From Candidatus Zixiibacteriota bacterium (lineage in GTDB: Bacteria; Zixibacteria; MSB-5A5; GN15; FEB-12), in contig JBFMDV010000020.1 of NCBI GenBank assembly GCA_040753875.1, positions 1 to 64,000 on the forward strand: DNA of 64,000 nucleotides. The letters run 5' to 3'. Below, piece after piece: positions 59,192 to 64,000 of this stretch. The notes under the pieces are model-generated. The model ran no database searches and was not told where the DNA came from. It saw only the letters and a list, made by a program, of their open reading frames with translations. Each line of letters begins with the position of its first letter. Within the stretch, counting starts at the first letter, position 1. The translations under genes and the position numbers were made by a program.

Positions 59192-59218
59192 AAAAAGGCA
59201 GGCGCACTACCTGCCTTT
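59192..59218 (-). terminator. Intrinsic terminator of the TPR protein gene
   Basis: AAAGGCAGG (59194-59202) pairs with CCTGCCTTT (59210-59218) around a 7-base loop. On the minus strand a T run follows (59196-59192). It lies about 35 bases after the TPR gene stop and 15 before the priA start, so priA needs its own promoter or read-through. Confidence 0.88.
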
Positions 59219-59251
59219 ATTCGAGAAGTCGGAACGGAATGCGATAATCGG

Positions 59252-60628
59252 CTACTTGCCCTTGGCTTCGGCCAGGGCCTGCTTATCTTTCATCCCGAGT
59301 TGCTGATATAGGTCCGCCAGGCGCTGCCAGATCTGTTTGTTGTCCGGCTCCAACGCCACCACCTTCTCGTAGGCGCCGGCGGCATTCTTCCAGTCTTTCA
59401 AGTTCAGATAGCAGTCGCCCACTGAGGTGAAATGCTCGGCGTTCTGGGGTTCGAGCTCGGTAAGCCGGGTGAACGCCGCAAGCGCCTCTTTGAAGTCGTT
59501 GCGGATGTAAGCGATCAGACCATACTGCCCGGCCGCATCGACATCCTTAGGACTGGCATCGAACGCCCGTTTGAAATAAACATAAGAAGAGTCGAAGGCG
59601 CTGTTGCGGGCATCAGTCCATCGTTTGGCCGCCTCGGTGTTCTTGGCCTCATCAGCCGCGCGGACCGAATCAGTCGCAGTGCGGCCAATCTGATTGTAAT
59701 AGCGCCCCATGCCGACCAGGGCATCGCCGTTAGCCGGTGCGATCGCCAGCAGTTCGCGGTACACTGCAACCGCCGAGTCATACTGCCGGCAGTTGTTGAA
59801 ACAGGCAGCCAGGTTGTAGAGCGTCACGACCAGTGTCGTATCCTTAGGGGCGTTGACCATCGATTCCCGAAGGTACGGTGCTGCTTCACAGTATTTCCCT
59901 GAGCGAATGTAGGAGTAGGCGACCTCCGAGGCCAGTTTGTCCCGCTCTTTGGCGTTCACCATGGCCTTGGTCAGCCATTTCACACCGGACTCGTTGTCCC
60001 CCTTGTATTCGTAGACAGTCCCAAGCGCAACATACGGCAGATAGTTGGTGGAGTCCAGTATGACCGCCAGGGTCATGTTGTCGATACAGGAATCCATCTG
60101 GGCATCGATCTTCTTCTGATAGAACGCGATAGTAGTGCTGTCGGACTCTGACTCTTTAGCCTTCAGGTCCTCTTCGATCCGATTGAGCTGGCCAACACCA
60201 TCGTTGTACAGATTGCGCCAGTTAAGCACTATGAGTGAGTCGATCACGCTGGCCTTGTCGCAATCACCCTTGTACTTGGCCTTGACTTCTTTGCTGGCGC
60301 AAGCTATCCGAAGAGAATCCCGGTAGGCAACCAGCTTGCTGATTGGTTCCCGTTTGGCTTTCAGATCGGCTGTGGTCTTGGCATAGTCATCCTGAATGAG
60401 GCACATCAGGTACAGGCCTTCAGAATGCGGGCCATAGTGCATGAACAGAGAGTCCAGCATATAGACAGCGTTGGCGTTCCGCTCTTTGGTGTGGTACGAG
60501 AACTCGATCTTGGCCGTCTTGATGTAAGCGCTTTCGGGGAGTTTGCGCCCCTTTGGGGGCGCAGCGACACTGCCGACCGCAACAGCGCTCATCAACAGCA
60601 CCACAAGCCCTTTGGTCATCAATTTCAA
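59252..60628 (-). CDS. Secreted tetratricopeptide repeat protein
   Basis: 458 residues. The start is TTG 60628, because AGGAGGTAACGAA precedes it with ideal spacing; ATG 60619 is too far. A signal peptide (TKGLVVLLMSAVAVGSVAAPP) follows. The mature protein has at least seven TPR units (AVYMLDSLFMHYGPHSEGLYLMC, YVALGTVYEYKGDNESGVKWLTKAM, VAYSYIRSGKYCEAAPYLRESMVNAPKDT, YNLAACFNNCRQYDSAVAVYRELLAIAP, YGLIAYIRNDFKEALAAFTRLTELEPQ, TSVGDCYLNLKDWKNAAGAYEKVVALEP). TPR proteins bind partners, so an envelope assembly role is likely but undefined. A sigma-70 promoter and a terminator make it monocistronic. Confidence 0.85.
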   Translation of the reverse strand: MKLMTKGLVVLLMSAVAVGSVAAPPKGRKLPESAYIKTAKIEFSYHTKERNANAVYMLDSLFMHYGPHSEGLYLMCLIQDDYAKTTADLKAKREPISKLVAYRDSLRIACASKEVKAKYKGDCDKASVIDSLIVLNWRNLYNDGVGQLNRIEEDLKAKESESDSTTIAFYQKKIDAQMDSCIDNMTLAVILDSTNYLPYVALGTVYEYKGDNESGVKWLTKAMVNAKERDKLASEVAYSYIRSGKYCEAAPYLRESMVNAPKDTTLVVTLYNLAACFNNCRQYDSAVAVYRELLAIAPANGDALVGMGRYYNQIGRTATDSVRAADEAKNTEAAKRWTDARNSAFDSSYVYFKRAFDASPKDVDAAGQYGLIAYIRNDFKEALAAFTRLTELEPQNAEHFTSVGDCYLNLKDWKNAAGAYEKVVALEPDNKQIWQRLADLYQQLGMKDKQALAEAKGK

Positions 60629-60673
60629 TTCGTTACCTCCTGTACATGTCCGAATCGCACAAAAATCTCGGCG

Positions 60674-60702
60674 AATGTAACTCTTTTCACAAGCCTTGTC
60701 AA
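60674..60702 (-). promoter_or_regulatory. Sigma-70 promoter of the TPR protein gene
   Basis: On the minus strand TTGACA (60702-60697) and TACATT (60679-60674) are separated by 17 bases. It would give a leader of about 40 bases holding the AGGAGG site, and lies just past the stop of the upstream DUF4139 gene. Confidence 0.62.
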
Positions 60703-60713
60703 CGACTGCCGTC

Positions 60714-62087
60714 TTATCGGTTGGTGAACCGAACCGAGTATCTAACTATCGTCGTGTCATTAGGTTTCACCGGCACGCTGAAAACAAGGGTCTGGGCGTC
60801 TTTCTTTTTGTATTCGAAGTTCGCTTTGGTGACTTCCCATATCCCCCAGAGCTTCTTTTCTACTTTGATATTTACCGCTTCACTCTTGTGGTTGCGCAGT
60901 TCGTCCTCGTAATCCCGGTCCTCGACCGTGGATGAGGCGCGAGTTTGGTTGACCAGACGCTCCTCGGCGGAGATATCGAACGCATAGCCAACCTTCACAT
61001 CCAATTCCTCGTCCTTGGGGGTATGGTCAATCTGATCCTCGCCAAGCAGAACCAGGGAACCGTCATCATCGGCCTTGAAAACCCGAACCCGCCCACCCGG
61101 CAACGGCATGCCAAGCCCGGCTTGCTGCGAGTTCTTGAACTTAACCGCCACTTTCACCTGATCCGGATTCTGTTCCGGTTGAAACAGATATTCTTTCTGA
61201 ACGGTGGCCGTAGCCGGTTCAAAGAGAGCGATCTGCTTGATCTCCCGATCGGAGACGGTGGCTTTTCGGGGGAGTGTATACATGTGGTACTCGAAGAATG
61301 CCTTTTCCTCGAAACCGGCCGCGCCATCGGCCATCGGGGCCGCCTTGGACGTTAGCATTCTAAACTCTCGTTCCGGCCGGATCCGACTGATATCCCCGGC
61401 AATCAGGCGAAGTTTGGCATCGGTGTATGTCTTGCCGGAGTTATTGGTAATGGAGGACCACCCCGAAAGACCGAGCTTTGTCTCCGTCTTGTCCAGTACT
61501 CCCACGTACTCGGCGCTCCAGTTGAGGCCGGAGGTCTGGTACCCGACCCGGCACGGAATGGCGCCTTCGGTGTTGGACTGGTATTTCCAGAACAGCGTCG
61601 GACGAGTGATCAGCCCCTCGGGAAGCGCGGGGAAGTTGACCTCGGTAACATTCCCGAGAAGGACAATCTTGACTTTGCCCTCCTTGTTGCGAAGAGTCAC
61701 GGCTCCGCCGGAACTGGCCAGAAGGGTACCCGTGTACAGCTTCCCTTCCTTGTCGATCAGCTCGATCTCCTTGTCGATGTACTTGTTATACATCTGGTCC
61801 GGGCTGACCAGGTCGTAGGCATAATTCTGTTCGAGAATCGTGACACTGGAGCCGGATTTGAGCACCTCGAACCGGACCGAACTAGCATCGATCTGGCTGG
61901 GGACATCGCGGAACTGTATCTGATCCACCCCCTTTTTGAATTGAAGCTGTCGGGATTCGCTGACAACGCCGAGGTTGCTGTTATACACGGTGACGGTGAG
62001 ATCGTCGGCCAACGCCCCTCCGCCCAAAGCCACTGCTACCAGAGGCACGGCGACAGCAGCAAAACCCGGAACAAACCCTCGTTTCAT
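60714..62087 (-). CDS. DUF4139 domain-containing secreted protein
   Basis: 457 residues with a signal peptide (FAAVAVPLVAVALGGGALA). It begins DDLTVTVYNSNLGVVSESRQLQFKKGVDQIQFRDVPSQIDASSV, the N-terminal part of the DUF4139 family, and continues with LNWSAEYVGVLDKTETKLGLSGWSSITNNSGKTYTDAKLRLIAGD, the family core. The C-terminal half is beta-rich (VKVAVKFKNSQQAGLGMPLPGGRVRVFKADDDGSL). DUF4139 proteins are exported beta-rich proteins of unknown function. AAGGAG precedes the ATG at 62087. The gene ends just before the promoter of the TPR gene. Confidence 0.85.
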   Translation of the reverse strand: MKRGFVPGFAAVAVPLVAVALGGGALADDLTVTVYNSNLGVVSESRQLQFKKGVDQIQFRDVPSQIDASSVRFEVLKSGSSVTILEQNYAYDLVSPDQMYNKYIDKEIELIDKEGKLYTGTLLASSGGAVTLRNKEGKVKIVLLGNVTEVNFPALPEGLITRPTLFWKYQSNTEGAIPCRVGYQTSGLNWSAEYVGVLDKTETKLGLSGWSSITNNSGKTYTDAKLRLIAGDISRIRPEREFRMLTSKAAPMADGAAGFEEKAFFEYHMYTLPRKATVSDREIKQIALFEPATATVQKEYLFQPEQNPDQVKVAVKFKNSQQAGLGMPLPGGRVRVFKADDDGSLVLLGEDQIDHTPKDEELDVKVGYAFDISAEERLVNQTRASSTVEDRDYEDELRNHKSEAVNIKVEKKLWGIWEVTKANFEYKKKDAQTLVFSVPVKPNDTTIVRYSVRFTNR

Positions 62088-62203
62088 AGCATCTACTCCT
62101 TATACATGCCAGCTCGTCAATCCACCCAGCCCGTATCCGTACGGACTGTTTCATCGCTCTTGTCCTCAATACCGATCGAGGAATAATATCTTCCCGAATT
62201 GAC

Positions 62204-63148
62204 TCACGGTTTCAGCGGTAAGGCGACAAATCGCGCCACCGTTTCCTCGATCCGTGTCTGAACTTCTCCGGCCGAGGGTGCCAATGCCAGAGCGGTAAAC
62301 TGCCCACGCGCCGGTTCTATCCGTTCGAAAATCTGAGTGTACAAGCTATAGATAATCTCGAGGCTAAGTTGATAGCGCGGCTCCAGGTACCTTTTGATGG
62401 AATCAATGGTGCGGCGGGCCCGGCGCTGATAGTACGCTCCTATCCGAACATACGTGCACACCAGATCCCGGAAGCTGGGGGTAGGTTCTCCACCGGATGC
62501 CACCTGTCTCACTTCCGAGTGAGTAAGCCCATGTCGAGTTACGATGTCATCGGAAAAGTAGTTGAGTCCGGCTTTCTGATCTTTCTCAAAATCCCGAAGG
62601 ATATGCACGATGTACGAGAAAATGGCCAGACGCCGCGCGGCCAGACGGATATCGTAGGTCGGACGCCGGAATCCCGCACCGTTGTTACTGATTCCACAGA
62701 GGTGCATGAAAATCGAGGCGGGCGCCACAGCGGCACCTTCGGAATATCGCAGGAATTCAGCGAATGTAGCGAAGCCGTTGTGGGTCAGGTCGAAGATCAT
62801 AGCCTTGCCGAGCCGTTCCCATGGCCAGAGCGGCAGGTCGAATCGTTCCAGCGTGTCATAGAACTCGGTATGATACTCATCGGTCGGTTCACGCCTTCGC
62901 ACCATGCCGAGCCAACCGTTGATGAGACCTGCCAGTTGCGCTGCCTCGCGTGAGTCAATGGGACCGGCCGACGACTTGCGGTCATCGACCAGGTCATCGA
63001 TTCGCCGCATGGAGCGATAACAGACCCTGAACGCCTGATAGCGGTCATCATCCCAGAAACGCGCCGCGATATCCAGAATCGGATTGGTCAGAATCTGGCT
63101 GAAATCGAGGTGCGGTGCAAAGTCGAGCATGAGCTTGGATTCGGCCAT
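62204..63148 (-). CDS. Squalene/phytoene synthase family protein
   Basis: 314 residues. The family joins two prenyl diphosphates head to head. The first aspartate motif is RSMRRIDDLVDDRKS and the second HILRDFEKDQKAGLNYFSDD; the GYAGVAP-like loop is EGAAVAPASIFMHLCG. Whether it makes squalene, presqualene diphosphate/hydroxysqualene (HpnC/HpnD) or phytoene cannot be told, since its partners are not in the window. A hopanoid or carotenoid role is likely. It lies divergently from a GT4 gene. Confidence 0.85.
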   Translation of the reverse strand: MAESKLMLDFAPHLDFSQILTNPILDIAARFWDDDRYQAFRVCYRSMRRIDDLVDDRKSSAGPIDSREAAQLAGLINGWLGMVRRREPTDEYHTEFYDTLERFDLPLWPWERLGKAMIFDLTHNGFATFAEFLRYSEGAAVAPASIFMHLCGISNNGAGFRRPTYDIRLAARRLAIFSYIVHILRDFEKDQKAGLNYFSDDIVTRHGLTHSEVRQVASGGEPTPSFRDLVCTYVRIGAYYQRRARRTIDSIKRYLEPRYQLSLEIIYSLYTQIFERIEPARGQFTALALAPSAGEVQTRIEETVARFVALPLKP

Positions 63149-63246
63149 AAATCGGTGAAGAATATAGTGGTTATGGGCAAGCGGGGAAATGTATATTTAT
63201 CGTCGATGCGGGTGGTGAAAACGAAGGGAGAGATTGCTTCGGCTTG

Positions 63247-63263
63247 TCACGCGTGACGCGTGA
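63247..63263 (+). repeat. Short palindromic repeat element
   Basis: TCACGCGTGACGCGTGA is a perfect inverted repeat (7-bp arms, 3-base centre) set in the context GAGATTGCTTCGG...CTCCTCGCAATGACGG. That flanking phrase is a dispersed repeat known from many environmental genomes. It lies just before the GT4 start. Confidence 0.6.
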
Positions 63264-63285
63264 CTCCTCGCAATGACGGAAGACT

Positions 63286-64000
63286 ATGGCCGAGAGATTT
63301 CGACTGCTCATATTGACCCACAACTTCCCCCGCTTCCAGGGTGACTTTGCGGGCGTCTTCATTCATCTGCTGGCCAGGCGGCTGACAGACCATGGAATCG
63401 ATCCTGTGATCCTGGCTCCACATGATCCGGGCGCACTTGAATATGAGAAATGGGACAATGTCACGATCTATCGTTTCCGCTACGCCAAACGCGACGAGGA
63501 TGAGTCAATCGCCTATCGCGGCAATATGCACCAGTTGGTGCTCGGCTCGGTGACCGGCATTTTCAAATTCAAGGCCTTTCTCGATGCCTACCGCGAAGCA
63601 GCGTTTCGGATTATCGACACGGAACGAATCAGTGTTGTCGCCGGGCACTGGTTGATCCCATCGGGGATCGTGATGAAAAGCATCGAGGCAAAATTCCATT
63701 TGCCGATGATTCTCTCTTCGCACGGTACCGATATCCGACTGATGTCGAAATACTTGCAGATGGCGCGGCGCTATTTTCACAGTTTCTTCCCGAAATTGAA
63801 AGCCTGGACCGTGGTTTCATCATACCTTCGAGATGAGATTCTCCGTGTCGAACCAACCCTGGCCCCGATTCTCCAGATCTTGCCGTTACCGCATGATGAG
63901 ACACTTTTCTACCGGGACGAAAATATTGCTCGCGAGCCAAACCTCGTCGTAGCAGTAACGCGTTTCGCCGAGCAGAAACGGGTGGGGCATTTGATACGAG
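63286..64000 (+). CDS. GT4 family glycosyltransferase (partial, runs off right edge)
   Basis: The first 238 codons of a gene that continues beyond the window. It begins MAERFRLLILTHNFPRFQGD and continues GVFIHLLARRLTDHGIDPVILAPHDPG, the N-terminal Rossmann domain of GT4 retaining transferases (WaaG/PimB/RfaB type). Further on are GHWLIPSGIVMKSIEAKF, LSSHGTDIRL, LKAWTVVSSYLRDEI and LPHDETLFYRDEN. The acceptor-domain start PNLVVAVTRFAEQKRVGHLI is the usual IxxVGRLxxxKG position. The donor and acceptor are unknown. No Shine-Dalgarno sequence is obvious at the ATG. Confidence 0.88.
   Translation, partial: MAERFRLLILTHNFPRFQGDFAGVFIHLLARRLTDHGIDPVILAPHDPGALEYEKWDNVTIYRFRYAKRDEDESIAYRGNMHQLVLGSVTGIFKFKAFLDAYREAAFRIIDTERISVVAGHWLIPSGIVMKSIEAKFHLPMILSSHGTDIRLMSKYLQMARRYFHSFFPKLKAWTVVSSYLRDEILRVEPTLAPILQILPLPHDETLFYRDENIAREPNLVVAVTRFAEQKRVGHLIR

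Noticed and set aside
1-64000. CRISPR array, prophage, integrase or insertion sequence
   Set aside because: No evenly spaced repeats, transposase, integrase, capsid or terminase motifs were found; the only repeats are short hairpin elements.

Overview
The window is 64 kb of compact bacterial chromosome with roughly 55 protein genes, two tRNAs and no phage, transposase, integrase or CRISPR array. Several secreted proteins carry a dockerin-like calcium-loop pair (GDVDxSGxIDVGDIxYLVDFLF type), one ends in a type IX secretion-like sorting domain (NYPNPFNPST...), and others are DUF3078, DUF4139, toastrack and polymer-forming envelope proteins. That mix is typical of the Fibrobacterota-Chlorobiota-Bacteroidota (FCB) group and most resembles uncultured Zixibacteria. 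This placement is an inference from protein style; no rRNA is present. Many promoters match the ordinary sigma-70 consensus (TTGACA-N17-TATAAT-like), and a primary sigma factor gene lies at 8440-9294.

Layout. 1-8.3 kb: a surface lipoprotein, tRNA-Leu, then a glycan locus (a C5-epimerase-like lipoprotein, two GT-C type membrane glycosyltransferases, a GT2 polyprenyl-phosphate sugar transferase and an NDP-sugar epimerase). 8.4-10.9 kb: rpoD and an HtrA protease. 11.1-15.4 kb: a plus-strand operon of class II aldolase, an aminotransferase-fold protein lacking the catalytic lysine, folB, folK, a deoxynucleoside kinase and panB. 15.5-19.6 kb: mscL with a zinc-ribbon tail, a DUF3078 protein, a receptor-like kinase with two kinase domains, and a cohesin-like secreted protein. 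19.6-20.2 kb: a cluster of hairpin repeats.

20.2-27.4 kb is an envelope block, all on the minus strand: a tiny six-cysteine secreted peptide, an ECF sigma factor, a DUF4097 toastrack protein, a polymer-forming membrane protein, a second toastrack protein, an active HtrA and a catalytically dead HtrA paralogue. 27.7-36.7 kb: a seven-gene plus-strand operon (gcvT, comB-like, a degenerate peptidase-MA/TPR protein, a BatA-like VWA protein, an ABC-F ATPase, a flavodoxin-like reductase, a methyltransferase).

36.8-43.5 kb: a dockerin-type protein, then rpmE, DUF1385, prfA, an unknown membrane protein, prmC, nth and a YdeI-like gene. 43.5-50 kb: class II fructose-bisphosphate aldolase, a propeller-transglutaminase, an arylamine N-acetyltransferase and aconitase. 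50.1-53.4 kb: ispE, spoVG, tRNA-Gln, prs and rplY/ctc, an order like that around Bacillus ispE-prs-ctc. 53.5-64 kb: a B12-binding radical SAM protein, a cysteine-repeat dockerin-type protein, priA, a TPR protein, DUF4139, squalene/phytoene synthase and, running off the right edge, a GT4 glycosyltransferase.

Most worth following up: the lysine-less aminotransferase in the folate/pantothenate operon, the ECF/toastrack/polymer-forming/HtrA envelope module with its pseudo-protease, the knottin-patterned micro-peptide next to it, the lipoprotein C5-epimerase glycan locus, and two families of intergenic hairpin repeats whose stems covary.
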